Shown: positions 1 through 8,018, counted from the stretch's first letter. The stretch is 64,000 nt of DNA from Hyphomicrobiaceae bacterium UBA7697 (GCA_002482645.1 DLGJ01000012.1:1-64000); one strand, 5' to 3'. Notes: generated from the sequence alone by a model not told the origin. Translations and numbers: made by a program.

Positions 1-17
1 AATACCCCAATATCGAT

Positions 18-26
18 CCCCCCCCC
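18..26. repeat. C9 homopolymer tract upstream of yebC
   Basis: Nine consecutive C residues lie about 40 bases before the yebC start and are followed directly by TTGACC. Tracts of this kind are prone to slipped-strand length change. Nothing else in the 63-base leader is recognisable, and the real promoter may lie outside the window. Confidence 0.6.
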
Positions 27-63
27 TTGACCCCAATGGGCCGTTGCGACTAGGGAACAGGCC

Positions 64-813
64 ATGGCAGGCCATTCGAAATTCAAGAATATCCAGTTCC
101 GCAAAGGAGCTCAGGACAAGAAGCGCGCCAAACTTTTCTCGAAGCTTGCGCGCGAAATCACCACGGCGGCGAAGTTGGGACTCCCCGATCCGGCCATGAA
201 TCCCCGGCTCAGGTCGGCGATCCAGGCGGCGCGCGCCCAGAACATGCCCAACGACAATATCGACCGCGCCATCAAGAAGAGCCAAGAGGCGGGCGGCGAC
301 AATTACGAAGAAGTCCGCTACGAGGGCTTCGGTGTCGGCGGTGTCGGAGTCATTGTCGAGGCGCTGACGGACAACCGCAATCGCACGGCGAGCGAAGTGC
401 GGTCCATCTTCTCCAAGCATGGCGGAAATCTCGGCGAAACGGGCGCGGTCTCGTTCAATTTCGACCGGTTGGGCGCGATCCAGTTCGATCTGGACAAAGC
501 CTCGCCCGACGACATGTTCGAAGCGGCGATCGAGGCCGGAGGAGAGGATGTCGAGACGACCGAGGATGGTCACGTGGTCTATTGCAACCCCGACGAACTC
601 CATCAGGTCGGCAAGGCGCTCGAGGAGCGCTTCGGCGAGGCGACGACCATGCAGATCCTGTGGCGCCCGAAGCTGGAGGTTCCGATCGACGAGGAGGCCG
701 GCGGGAAGCTCTTGCGGATGATCGATGCGCTGGAGGATTCCGACGACGTCCAACAGGTCTATGCCAATTTCGACTTGTCCGACGAGGTTCTTCAGAAGCT
801 GACGGCCGCTTAG
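64..813 (+). CDS. yebC: YebC/PmpR (TACO1) family protein
   Basis: Cytosolic YebC/PmpR-family protein. The family was long annotated as transcriptional regulators and is now also linked to relief of ribosome stalling (TACO1 group). The 249-residue length is normal. The opening MAGHSKFKNIQFRKGAQD is the family signature, which fixes the ATG at 64, and the glycine-rich block YEGFGVGGVGVIVE (residues 86-99) is intact. In many alphaproteobacteria yebC lies directly before ruvC. Here about 6 kb of unrelated genes separates them, so the classic yebC-ruvCAB unit has been opened or rearranged. Family assignment is very secure; the exact role in this organism is not visible. Confidence 0.97.
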   Translation: MAGHSKFKNIQFRKGAQDKKRAKLFSKLAREITTAAKLGLPDPAMNPRLRSAIQAARAQNMPNDNIDRAIKKSQEAGGDNYEEVRYEGFGVGGVGVIVEALTDNRNRTASEVRSIFSKHGGNLGETGAVSFNFDRLGAIQFDLDKASPDDMFEAAIEAGGEDVETTEDGHVVYCNPDELHQVGKALEERFGEATTMQILWRPKLEVPIDEEAGGKLLRMIDALEDSDDVQQVYANFDLSDEVLQKLTAA

Positions 814-831
814 ACGGCGAAAGGCAAGCTC

Positions 832-1260
832 ATGGACGCGCCTCAGCCGCGCGACGGCGCCGAACATTCGCATCGGCGGCAGCAGTCCGCCTTACCGGGG
901 AAGGGTGGGCTTGTTCGAATCGGCCGTGCGTTTTGGAACACGATGGGCGGGTTTCGCGAAGGCCTTGCCACGGAAGCGGCGATCAAGCAGGAGGCCGCGC
1001 TCTTGCTTCTGGCGTTGCCGGTCTCGGTCTTCGTCGCGGAGACCGTTTGGACTTGGGCCGCCCTTGTGGGCAGTCTGCTGCTGCTCCTGGCCGCGGAATT
1101 CCTCAATACGGCCATCGAGCGCCTCTGCAACCACGTCCATCCGGAGCGGCACGAGGCCATCAAGGTCACGAAGGATCTCGCCTCGGCGGGCGTATTCTGC
1201 GTGATCGTCTTGGCCGCGATGGTTTGGCTGGCGGCGGTGATCGACCGCTTCTTCATCTAA
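832..1260 (+). CDS. dgkA: diacylglycerol kinase (DgkA type)
   Basis: Small integral-membrane diacylglycerol kinase that phosphorylates diacylglycerol to phosphatidic acid and so recycles lipid left by membrane-derived glucan synthesis. The 142-residue protein has about 40 soluble N-terminal residues followed by three hydrophobic segments (roughly 57-73, 75-92 and 120-138). The diagnostic active-site stretch AEFLNTAIERLCN lies between helices two and three, followed by HPERHEAIKVTKDLASA. The start at 832 has AAAGG seven bases upstream. It sits 18 bases after yebC and may be cotranscribed with it. The N-terminal extension is somewhat longer than in the 122-residue E. coli enzyme. Confidence 0.95.
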   Translation: MDAPQPRDGAEHSHRRQQSALPGKGGLVRIGRAFWNTMGGFREGLATEAAIKQEAALLLLALPVSVFVAETVWTWAALVGSLLLLLAAEFLNTAIERLCNHVHPERHEAIKVTKDLASAGVFCVIVLAAMVWLAAVIDRFFI

Positions 1261-1377
1261 GCGAGTGCACTCTCCGCCGTGCCGTTTCGACGCGCAGGGC
1301 CCAGCCGGACCGCCGCGCCTCCGTCGCCAAAACGCCCCAATCCTTGCCCAAGGTCTTCCGGTCTCGGGGGACAAACG

Positions 1378-1941
1378 ATGCTACGTTTTCGTAAGCGGGT
1401 GATCAGATCACTGTTGATCGTGTTCGGTGTGATCGGCATCTACGCGGGCTATACCGTCGCCACGAACAATTTCCACACGGTGATCGCAGGCGAGCTCTAT
1501 CGGTCCGCGCGGCCGACGCCGAAGCTGATCGCCGACTGGCACAAGCGTTACGGCATCAAGACCATCGTCAACCTGATGGGGCCGCATCCAGAGTACCCGT
1601 GGTACCGGGCGGAGAAGGCCGCGGCCGAGGCGCACGGCATTACGCTGATCGACTACAAGATGTCCGCGGAGCGCGACGTCACGGCGGAGGAAGTCGAGGA
1701 AATCCTCAGCCTTTTATCGGAAGCCGAACGGCCCATTCTCGTGCATTGCCGCAGCGGCGCGGATCGCTCGGGCATTGTCTCCGCATTCTACGTCGCGGGC
1801 GTCGCGGGCGGGTCGGAATACTACGCCGAACTTCAGCTGACCCCGTTCTTCGGACATCTTCCCTTCGGCTTTCTCGACTCCTACGCGATGGACCGCTCTT
1901 TCGAGCGCGCCGAACCGCGTCTCGGCTTTCCCGATTCTTGA
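1378..1941 (+). CDS. membrane-anchored dual-specificity/tyrosine phosphatase
   Basis: Protein of 187 residues with one N-terminal membrane segment (about residues 10-26) and a cysteine-dependent phosphatase domain. The signature HCRSGADRSG places the catalytic Cys at 124 and the phosphate-binding Arg at 130 (C-X5-R). An upstream N-terminal region (ELYRSARPTP) resembles the dual-specificity and inositol-phosphatase-like group common in Proteobacteria. The ATG at 1378 was chosen because the hydrophobic anchor starts right behind it; an open frame continues upstream to 1279 without coding character. The substrate is unknown: phosphotyrosine protein, phosphoinositide and lipid phosphate are all possible. 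It is followed by a strong hairpin and faces the Spy-like gene. Confidence 0.88.
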   Translation: MLRFRKRVIRSLLIVFGVIGIYAGYTVATNNFHTVIAGELYRSARPTPKLIADWHKRYGIKTIVNLMGPHPEYPWYRAEKAAAEAHGITLIDYKMSAERDVTAEEVEEILSLLSEAERPILVHCRSGADRSGIVSAFYVAGVAGGSEYYAELQLTPFFGHLPFGFLDSYAMDRSFERAEPRLGFPDS

Positions 1942-1963
1942 GGAACGGGCAATCCGGCAAAGA

Positions 1964-1996
1964 AAGGCGGGACCCTTGAAAAGAGGGTCCCGCCTT
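1964..1996. terminator. bidirectional hairpin terminator between convergent genes
   Basis: A perfect 13-bp stem (AAGGCGGGACCCT at 1964-1976 pairing with 1984-1996) with a 7-base loop lies between the phosphatase and the convergent Spy-like gene. On the minus strand the stem is followed by a T-rich stretch (TTCTTTGCC), so it should act best for the Spy-like gene. Confidence 0.75.
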
Positions 1997-2002
1997 CGAC
2001 AG

Positions 2003-2035
2003 TTCTGGCCGTCTTGGGGGGTATGGCGGCCAGAA
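2003..2035. terminator. second hairpin between convergent genes
   Basis: A 9-bp stem (TTCTGGCCG at 2003-2011 pairing with CGGCCAGAA at 2027-2035) with a 15-base loop, only a few bases downstream of the first hairpin. No U-run follows. It may be an accessory to the terminator at 1964-1996. Confidence 0.4.
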
Positions 2036-2051
2036 AGGTAAAGGTCTTGCC

Positions 2052-2756
2052 TTAAGAGTCGTCACCGTCGTCGTCGGCCGCCTCGGCAGGCGCGGGCGCA
2101 GACTCAGGCGCGGTTCCGCTTCCGGGTTTTGCTTGGGGGGCATTCATGCCCCGGCCGCCACGGTTGTATTTCCCATGCTTGCCGCGATCCCAGCCATGAT
2201 ATTTTGCCATGCGCGCCCGGAAACGCTCTTCGATGACTTTGACCTTCTCCAACTGCTCCGACGTGAGCGTGGTGCGGAGCTTGGCAACGGCGTCCTTCAG
2301 CTTCTTGGCTTCGTCCGCACGTGCGATCGTGCGGTCGGCCAGCCTTTCGGCGAACGAGAAAGGTTCTGCCGTTTCGCCGGAGGCCATTTTGCCGGGTCCG
2401 CCGGGACGCATGGAGGACGGCTTCATCGTTGCCTGGAGGGCGTCGGTGAAGTCGCGCCAGTCGTCCAGTTGCTCCGCCCGGATGCCAATCTCGGTTTCCA
2501 TCGCACTCAGGCGGGCGGCGAGGCGGTCCGGACGCTTGGCACCGTCGCCGTGCCGTCCATATCCGCCGTGCTTTCCGTGCTTGCCCTGGGCACACATCTT
2601 CTTGCCGTGCGAGTTCTTGCCGTGCGAGCCTTCGCCGGACATGCCGCTGGAGGCCAAGGCGCGGTCCGTGCCGGTCGCCATGGTCACGGCCGCGAGTGTC
2701 GCCACGCTCAAGGCCCCGGCGACGGCGACGGCGGCAAATGTCTTCGTGAAATTCAT
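2052..2756 (-). CDS. Spy/CpxP-like (LTXXQ motif) periplasmic protein, His/Lys-rich
   Basis: Exported protein of 234 residues with a signal peptide (residues 1 to about 36, ending near RALASS). A His/Gly/Lys-rich stretch covers residues about 45-72 (repeats of HGK and KHG with one Cys), and a helical domain carries one clear LTSEQLEK motif, the LTXXQ signature of the Spy/CpxP family. The C-terminal 40 residues are Pro/Ala/Glu-rich and end in an acidic DDDGDDS. The start at 2756 is the ATG directly before the signal peptide. The family comprises periplasmic chaperones and stress-response modulators. The histidine-rich segment suggests metal binding (inference). It is divergent from an OmpR/kinase pair, the arrangement seen for cpxP and cpxRA. 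Confidence 0.85.
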   Translation of the reverse strand: MNFTKTFAAVAVAGALSVATLAAVTMATGTDRALASSGMSGEGSHGKNSHGKKMCAQGKHGKHGGYGRHGDGAKRPDRLAARLSAMETEIGIRAEQLDDWRDFTDALQATMKPSSMRPGGPGKMASGETAEPFSFAERLADRTIARADEAKKLKDAVAKLRTTLTSEQLEKVKVIEERFRARMAKYHGWDRGKHGKYNRGGRGMNAPQAKPGSGTAPESAPAPAEAADDDGDDS

Positions 2757-2949
2757 CTGAGTGCATCCTCTGTTATTGCTAACGGAGGACAACGTAAGGC
2801 CTCTTCGTTGCCATCCTAGGTCCGGCGTGTATCGGAATATTTCCGCGCCGCGCAATTTTGTGTCGAAACATTGCTGGAACGCGGTTGGCGCACTTTCGTT
2901 ACAAGATCGCTCTCGTGGCAATGACCGCCGGGCGGTAGAAGACGCATTC

Positions 2950-3669
2950 ATGACAATGGCTCCCAGAATCCTCGTCGTCGACGACGACCCCGAAATTCGA
3001 AAGCTTCTCGCCCGCTATATAGAGAGCCAGGGGTTTCGCGTGCTTCTGGCCGCGAGCTGCGGCGAGTTGCACGAGCAACTGGCCACCCATCACGTGGACC
3101 TGATCGTTCTCGATGTGATGCTGCCGGACGGTTCGGGCCTGGATGCGTGCCGCGATCTCCGGGCGGCGCGGTCCAACGTCCCCATCATTCTCCTGACCGC
3201 TCTGAAGGAGGATGTGGACCGGATCATCGGACTCGAGATCGGCGCCGACGACTATCTCGGCAAGCCGTTCAACCCGCGCGAGTTGATCGCGCGGGTGCGG
3301 GCGGTATTGCGTCGGCGTGGAGACGTTCCCGCCGAGGCTCCGGCGGAGAAGGTCTACACGTTCGAGGGCTTCGTCGCCGATCCGCAGACGCGCAGCGTCG
3401 TGGGGCCCAATGGCGCGGTGGAACTGACCGGCGCGGAGTTCGATCTGCTCAAGACATTCCTCGAACGTCCGGGCCGCGTCCTGTCGCGCGATCAATTGCT
3501 GGATTTGACGCGCGGCCGGGAAGGCGACGGTTTCGACCGCTCGATCGACGTGCTTGTCAGCCGGCTGCGGCGAAAGCTCGGGGGCAAGCACTCGCAGTTG
3601 ATCAAGACAGTGCGCAATGGCGGTTACCAGCTGGCCGCCAAGGTCGATTCCGAGGAGGGCCCGGCGTGA
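2950..3669 (+). CDS. OmpR-family two-component response regulator
   Basis: DNA-binding response regulator of 239 residues with two intact domains. The receiver has acidic residues DDD at 11-13, phospho-acceptor Asp55 in LIVLDVMLPDG, the switch Thr in LLTALKE and Lys in GKPFNP. The C-terminal winged helix runs from about residue 140 and ends with the recognition region RSIDVLVSRLRRKLG. The ATG at 2950 was chosen because the receiver fold begins immediately; the frame is open back to 2761, but those residues are not receiver-like. Its TGA overlaps the GTG of the kinase, so the two are translationally coupled. The divergent Spy/CpxP-like gene suggests an envelope or metal stress circuit (inference). 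Confidence 0.95.
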   Translation: MTMAPRILVVDDDPEIRKLLARYIESQGFRVLLAASCGELHEQLATHHVDLIVLDVMLPDGSGLDACRDLRAARSNVPIILLTALKEDVDRIIGLEIGADDYLGKPFNPRELIARVRAVLRRRGDVPAEAPAEKVYTFEGFVADPQTRSVVGPNGAVELTGAEFDLLKTFLERPGRVLSRDQLLDLTRGREGDGFDRSIDVLVSRLRRKLGGKHSQLIKTVRNGGYQLAAKVDSEEGPA

Positions 3670-4955
3670 ATACGCTGCGCGTCAAGATCGCCGTCCTGCT
3701 CGTTCTTGCGATCGTCTCGGTCATGGCGCTCATGACCTTCGTTCTGTTCTTGCTGCTCGGGCCGCCGCCGCGGTCCGGCCGCGCGCTCGACGTCGCCGCG
3801 AAGCAGGTGGCGCTGATTACGCGTCTGGCCGAGAAGGCGCCGGAGGCCGTTCGTTTTGTGGATGCGCCGCGAGGGCACCCCTACCGCCGGACCACGGCGG
3901 CCTTGCGCAAGGAGCTCCTGGAGCATGGGCACGATATCCCCGTCCTCGTCTCGCGCACACGACGATGGCATCCGGGGTCTCTCGCGGTCTGGGTGCCCGT
4001 GAAGGATCGGGGCTGGTTCCGCCTGCCGATGTCGCCGCTGCCGCCGCAAGGCGTGCCTTGGTTCGCGCTTCTGCGCTGGCTGGCCCTCATCACGATCGGG
4101 GCCACGGCGGTCGCGGTCTTCGTGTCCAGCCGCATGGTGCGTCCCCTGGTGTTTCTCGAAAATGCCGTCGCCTCAGTCGGCCCGGACGGGATCATGCCGG
4201 ACCTGCCCGAGCGCGGTCCGGCGGAGGTTCGCGCGACCGCGCGCGCGCTCAATTCGCTGTCAGCGCGGCTAAAACGCTCGATGGAAAGCCGGATGCGTTT
4301 GGTGGCAGCGGCCGGGCACGACATGCGCACGCCGATTACGCGCATGCGGCTCCGTGCCGAATTCGTACCGGACGAGGAAGATCGCGAAAAATGGCTCAGC
4401 GACATCGACGAGCTTGAGCGTATCGCCGACAGCGCGATCCTGCTCGTGCGCGAGGAGACGGGAGGGGACGCACCGGAGCGGCTCAGGCTCGATGGTCTTG
4501 TCGAGAGTATCTGCAAGGAATTGCAGGAGCAGAAGTTCGACGTCACCTTCACCAACGGGCGTCCCGTGACGGTCTTGGCGAGTCAGCTCAAGCTGAACCG
4601 TGCGTTGCGCAACCTCATCATCAACGCGGCGACGCATGGAGTCCGCGCCCGGGTCAGTGTGGGCAGCGACGGGACCACGGCGCATGTGGTGATCGAGGAC
4701 GACGGTCCGGGCATTCCCGAGGCCGTGATTGGGCAAGTGTTCGAGCCGTTCTTCCGGGCCGATCCCGCGCGCCGGCAAAATATCCCCGGCGCGGGTCTTG
4801 GCATGACGATCGCCCATGAAATCGTGACGCGCGCCGCGGGGACGATCCAGATCGTCAACCGGCCGGGCGGCGGCTTGATGCAGACGGTCTCCTTGCCGGA
4901 AGCGCCGGAGCCGGAGGAGACCGGCCCGCAGGCCCCCGATACGGACAATGCTTGA
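3666..4955 (+). CDS. two-component sensor histidine kinase
   Basis: Membrane sensor kinase of 429 residues and cognate partner of the upstream regulator. Its GTG at 3666 overlaps the regulator's stop (GTGA). A first membrane segment (about 7-32) is followed by a periplasmic region of about 100 residues and a second membrane segment (about 133-155). A HAMP-like linker beginning RMVRPLVFLENAV comes next, then the dimerisation domain with His218 in AAGHDMRTPITRMRLR and an ATPase domain with NLIINAATHG, DDGPGIP and GAGLGMTIAHEIV boxes. All catalytic boxes are present. The sensed signal is not recognisable; the short periplasmic domain is typical of CpxA/EnvZ-sized kinases. Confidence 0.94.
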   Translation: MNTLRVKIAVLLVLAIVSVMALMTFVLFLLLGPPPRSGRALDVAAKQVALITRLAEKAPEAVRFVDAPRGHPYRRTTAALRKELLEHGHDIPVLVSRTRRWHPGSLAVWVPVKDRGWFRLPMSPLPPQGVPWFALLRWLALITIGATAVAVFVSSRMVRPLVFLENAVASVGPDGIMPDLPERGPAEVRATARALNSLSARLKRSMESRMRLVAAAGHDMRTPITRMRLRAEFVPDEEDREKWLSDIDELERIADSAILLVREETGGDAPERLRLDGLVESICKELQEQKFDVTFTNGRPVTVLASQLKLNRALRNLIINAATHGVRARVSVGSDGTTAHVVIEDDGPGIPEAVIGQVFEPFFRADPARRQNIPGAGLGMTIAHEIVTRAAGTIQIVNRPGGGLMQTVSLPEAPEPEETGPQAPDTDNA

Positions 4956-5029
4956 GCCTTGTCACATGCCTGGCCGATAGTAGGACGGTCGTATCGGCAA
5001 GCGGTACCGGCAAGGTTGGAGACGAACGC

Positions 5030-5446
5030 ATGCGACTTCCCAAATTCATCATCTCGGCGGTGACCGTCGCACTCGCGCTTCTCGTATCGAGACCCGGCCT
5101 TGCGGAGGAACAGTCCGTTTGCGCCGACGCCCAGACCACCATCGAAATCGGCGATTGCGTGCGAAAGGCCTTCGACAAGGCGGACGCCGAGCTCAACGAT
5201 GTGTGGAAGCAGGTCATGCAGACCTTCAAGCCCAACGACGAGATGACCGCGAAAGAGTTGAAGACCTGGAAGGACATGCTGACCGCCTCACAGCGGGCCT
5301 GGGTCGAGTTCAAGGAGAAAGACTGCGAGTCCGTCAGCTACGAATGGTGGGGCGGGTCGGGCGCCTCGAACGCCGTCATGTACTGCCTGCTCGATCACAC
5401 GAGGAGCCGGACCCAAGACCTCAAGGATCGCTATCTCGACAGGTAG
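5030..5446 (+). CDS. LprI/DUF1311-family secreted protein
   Basis: Exported protein of 138 residues with a signal peptide (residues 1-25, cleavage near GLAEE). The four-cysteine domain is of the DUF1311/LprI type: Cys in CADAQTTIEIGDCV, the tryptophan-bearing QRAWVEFKEKDCE, and a C-terminal CLLDHTRSRTQDL. Mycobacterial LprI of this family inhibits lysozyme. Whether this homologue does so is inference. The ATG at 5030 starts the signal peptide directly. It follows the kinase gene by 74 bases and converges on a peptidoglycan amidase gene 21 bases away. Confidence 0.85.
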   Translation: MRLPKFIISAVTVALALLVSRPGLAEEQSVCADAQTTIEIGDCVRKAFDKADAELNDVWKQVMQTFKPNDEMTAKELKTWKDMLTASQRAWVEFKEKDCESVSYEWWGGSGASNAVMYCLLDHTRSRTQDLKDRYLDR

Positions 5447-5467
5447 AGGCGCCCGGCCGCGGCGACC

Positions 5468-6253
5468 TCAGACCGCGAGCAGAATGGCCCAGCTGCGCGG
5501 CCCCACGATGCCGTCTGGACGGAGACCTTGGTCGCGCTGAAACTGCCGCACGGCGGCCTCGGTCGTGCCACCGAAACTGCCGTCCACGGTCAGACCAAGG
5601 ATCGCTTGAACGTCTCTGACGTGGAGGCCCGCGGACCCGCGTTGCAAAGTCGGCCGTCCATCTCCGTCCTCGGACGGGACCTTGGAGATCCGCGGCGCTT
5701 GTCCGGCCATGATCGCCGCAACCTTGAAGCGGAAGTCGTTCATGTCGAACAGCGGATCGACCTTGGTTCCAGGAGGAAGTCTGTACTCTTTGTGACCGCA
5801 GCACATGATGGCGTCAGCACGGATCTTTTTCAGGATGGCTGCGGCGCAACGCTGATACGCATCCAATTGGACTTCGGGCCAGGGGTCCGCTTTTGGGCCT
5901 CTGTCGTAGCCGATATTTTCCGCCTCGATACCGATGAAGTTGGAATTGCCGCGCGTATAGCCTTGCCAGTTTCCGCTTCCGGCGTGGTAGGCGCGGCCGG
6001 CCGCAACGACGTAGCAGGTGCCATCCCGCCCCAGGCCGATTTGCGCAAGCGGCCCACTGAGTCCGCGCCGGCCATTGGTTATGACGTTGAGGCTTGGCAT
6101 ATTGCCGGTCAGCGGGCCCACAGTGTGGTGGCACATCACGCCCTTGACCGCGCCCATATTGCCGTGTCCGCGTGTTTTCCAGCCGGACTGTTCGGCCACG
6201 TTGAGCCCCGCGTCCCTCAAGACCTTGGGCAACCATGTCAGTGCGTAGGCCAT
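5468..6253 (-). CDS. N-acetylmuramoyl-L-alanine amidase with peptidoglycan-binding domain
   Basis: Zinc amidase of 261 residues. An N-terminal Amidase_2 domain (about 30-170) contains the zinc-region motif VMCHHTVG, the conserved GIEAEN segment and a second metal/catalytic region CCGHKEY. A C-terminal PG_binding_1 repeat (about 205-258) has LQRGSAGLHVRDVQ and RQFQRDQGLRPDGIVG. It should cut the amide between muramic acid and the stem peptide. No signal peptide is visible, so this looks like a phage-endolysin-derived or cytoplasmic recycling enzyme rather than a secreted autolysin. No other phage gene is nearby. It converges with the LprI-like gene. Confidence 0.9.
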   Translation of the reverse strand: MAYALTWLPKVLRDAGLNVAEQSGWKTRGHGNMGAVKGVMCHHTVGPLTGNMPSLNVITNGRRGLSGPLAQIGLGRDGTCYVVAAGRAYHAGSGNWQGYTRGNSNFIGIEAENIGYDRGPKADPWPEVQLDAYQRCAAAILKKIRADAIMCCGHKEYRLPPGTKVDPLFDMNDFRFKVAAIMAGQAPRISKVPSEDGDGRPTLQRGSAGLHVRDVQAILGLTVDGSFGGTTEAAVRQFQRDQGLRPDGIVGPRSWAILLAV

Positions 6254-6358
6254 CTCAGTCTCCCAGTCGTTTCCTCCAAAGGGTGAGAATCAGGATCGGG
6301 ACCCGCGCGTGGTCTTCGTGCTGCGCTTGTTCGTCCTGGTGCTCCGTGTACTGCTTTT

Positions 6359-6652
6359 TCAAGACGTGCTTCGGCGGCCCGCGCTCTTGGCGGAGGTTTT
6401 CTTGGTCGCTGTCTTCTTCGTCGAAGTTTTCTTCGGCGAGGACCGCTTGCCTGCCCTGGTCCTGGGCGGCGCCTCGACCGCGCCGAAGGCCGCCGGCAAG
6501 TCTTCGTCTAGCGTGATGTCCGCGGTGAGGTCGCAATCGCAGCCGTCGATATCGTCGCCGGCATCGATTGAGGGCGTGCGCGTCCGGGCGGCCACACGCG
6601 CCTTCTTGGCTCTCTGTGAGGACTTGGAGCGGGATGCGGATGCCGGTGCCAT
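6359..6652 (-). CDS. small basic conserved protein (tail interrupted by in-frame TGA)
   Basis: Protein of 97 residues of unknown function. The middle has an acidic patch, DAGDDIDGCDCDLTADI and LDEDLPAAFGAVE, flanked by very basic Ser/Thr/Lys/Arg-rich arms (KTSTKKTATKKTSAK near the C-terminus). A perfect GGAGG lies seven bases before the ATG at 6652. After the TGA at 6359-6361 the same frame stays open for 22 codons of the same K/R/S/T composition until a second TGA at 6290-6292. A recent stop mutation or occasional read-through would therefore give a longer tail. The basic arms suggest nucleic-acid binding (inference). Confidence 0.6.
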   Translation of the reverse strand: MAPASASRSKSSQRAKKARVAARTRTPSIDAGDDIDGCDCDLTADITLDEDLPAAFGAVEAPPRTRAGKRSSPKKTSTKKTATKKTSAKSAGRRSTS

Positions 6653-6867
6653 GGCGAAACCTCCATTGCTCGATATGAGAGCGTTATGGAAAATAATCTA
6701 CCATTAGTTGCATAAAGAGCAAGCCCCGCCGGGGCCCGTTTGGATATCGGCGGGGAGGGTCCCGAGGACTGATGCCGTCACTGGATGCGTGCGGCTACCT
6801 CTTGAGCCGCCTGGCGTGGCACAATTCCGGTGATTCGCGGGCCGCAGGCCCGCTTCCGAGGAGAGGC

Positions 6868-7404
6868 ATGCGCCAGGTTCGCATCATCGGCATCGACCCG
6901 GGGCTGCGGCGCACGGGTTGGGGCGTCATCGACACCGACGGCGTGAAGCTCGGCTTCGTCGCCTGCGGTTCGGTGTCTTCGAACGCAGGCGAGGGCTTGG
7001 GCGTCCGGCTGCGGCAGATATTCGACGGGCTGTCGAATGTCTTGGCCGAGCTTGCCCCGGCGGAAGCCGCCATCGAGCAGACCTTCGTCAACCGGGACGC
7101 CGCCGCCACGCTGAAGCTCGGTCAGGCGCGGGGCATCGCCATGCTGGTGCCGGCGCTCGCCGGGCTCGCCATCGCCGAATATGCGCCCAACGCCGTCAAG
7201 AAGACCGTGGTCGGTGCGGGCCACGGCGACAAGGATCAGATCCGCGCCATGGTGAAGTATCTGCTCCCCAAGGCCGACCCCGACAGCGCCGACGCGGCCG
7301 ACGCGCTGGCTATCGCCATTACCCATGCGCACGCGCGCAGCTGGTCGAAGCTCGAAGAGGCCATTGCGCTTGCGGAGCAAACGCCGCAAAGGACAGCGCC
7401 ATGA
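6868..7404 (+). CDS. ruvC: Holliday junction resolvase RuvC
   Basis: Crossover junction endonuclease of 178 residues that cuts four-way DNA junctions after RuvAB branch migration. The RNase-H-like fold is clear. The first catalytic Asp is in IGIDPG near the N-terminus, the second acidic residue in AAIEQTFVNRDAAATLKLGQ, and the last in the ADPDSADAADALAIAITH helix. The ATG at 6868 follows GAGGAGAGG, a good ribosome site; the frame runs open to 6772 but without similarity. Its stop overlaps the ruvA start (ATGA at 7401-7404), so ruvC, ruvA and ruvB form a coupled operon. Confidence 0.98.
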   Translation: MRQVRIIGIDPGLRRTGWGVIDTDGVKLGFVACGSVSSNAGEGLGVRLRQIFDGLSNVLAELAPAEAAIEQTFVNRDAAATLKLGQARGIAMLVPALAGLAIAEYAPNAVKKTVVGAGHGDKDQIRAMVKYLLPKADPDSADAADALAIAITHAHARSWSKLEEAIALAEQTPQRTAP

Positions 7405-8018
7405 TCGGCAAACTCACGGGCCTTGTGGATTCGGTCTCGCTGTCGGCCGCCATTATCGACGTGGGCGGGGTCGGCTACGAGGTGACCATGGGCGCGCGCC
7501 AGCTCGGCGCCCTGCCGCACGTGGGCGAGCCGGTGTCGCTCTCCGTCGACATGCATATGCGGGAGGATGGCGTCAGGCTTTACGGCTTCGCCACCGAACA
7601 CGAGCGCGCCTGGTTCCGCGCGCTGCAAACGGTGCAGGGCGTCGGCGCCAAGGTGGCGCTGGCCGTGCTCGGCACCCTATCGGTCGCCGACCTCGCCAAT
7701 GCGGTAGCGCTGCAGGACAAGGCGCATGTAGCCCGCGCCCAAGGCGTGGGACCCAAGGTCGCCGCGCGCATCGTCGCCGAACTCAAGGACAAGATGCCCG
7801 CCCTCGCGCCCGCCATTTCCGTGCCCGGTGGGGGGCTGTCGCCCGCCGCCGAACTGCCCGAAGGGCTTGCGGCGCGCGATGCCGTGTCCGCCCTGACCAA
7901 TCTCGGCTACGCCCATGGCGAGGCCGCCATGGCGGTGAGCGCGGCGATCCGGATGGCCGGGAACGAGGCCGGTGCGGCCGAGTTGATCCGGCTGGGGCTC
8001 AAGGAGCTGGCGCAATGA
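7401..8018 (+). CDS. ruvA: Holliday junction DNA helicase subunit RuvA
   Basis: RuvA, 205 residues, the tetramer that holds the Holliday junction and recruits RuvB. The N-terminal OB-fold begins MIGKLTGLVDSV. Two helix-hairpin-helix segments follow, LQTVQGVGAKVALAVLG and ARAQGVGPKVAARIVAELK, then a Pro/Gly-rich linker and a C-terminal domain III (about residues 155-205) that contacts RuvB. Both ends overlap neighbours by four bases (ruvC and ruvB), which indicates translational coupling. The length is normal. Confidence 0.98.
   Translation: MIGKLTGLVDSVSLSAAIIDVGGVGYEVTMGARQLGALPHVGEPVSLSVDMHMREDGVRLYGFATEHERAWFRALQTVQGVGAKVALAVLGTLSVADLANAVALQDKAHVARAQGVGPKVAARIVAELKDKMPALAPAISVPGGGLSPAAELPEGLAARDAVSALTNLGYAHGEAAMAVSAAIRMAGNEAGAAELIRLGLKELAQ

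Noticed and set aside
5468..6253. Prophage fragment
   Set aside because: The amidase is endolysin-like, but no holin, tail, integrase or attachment repeat is found around it.
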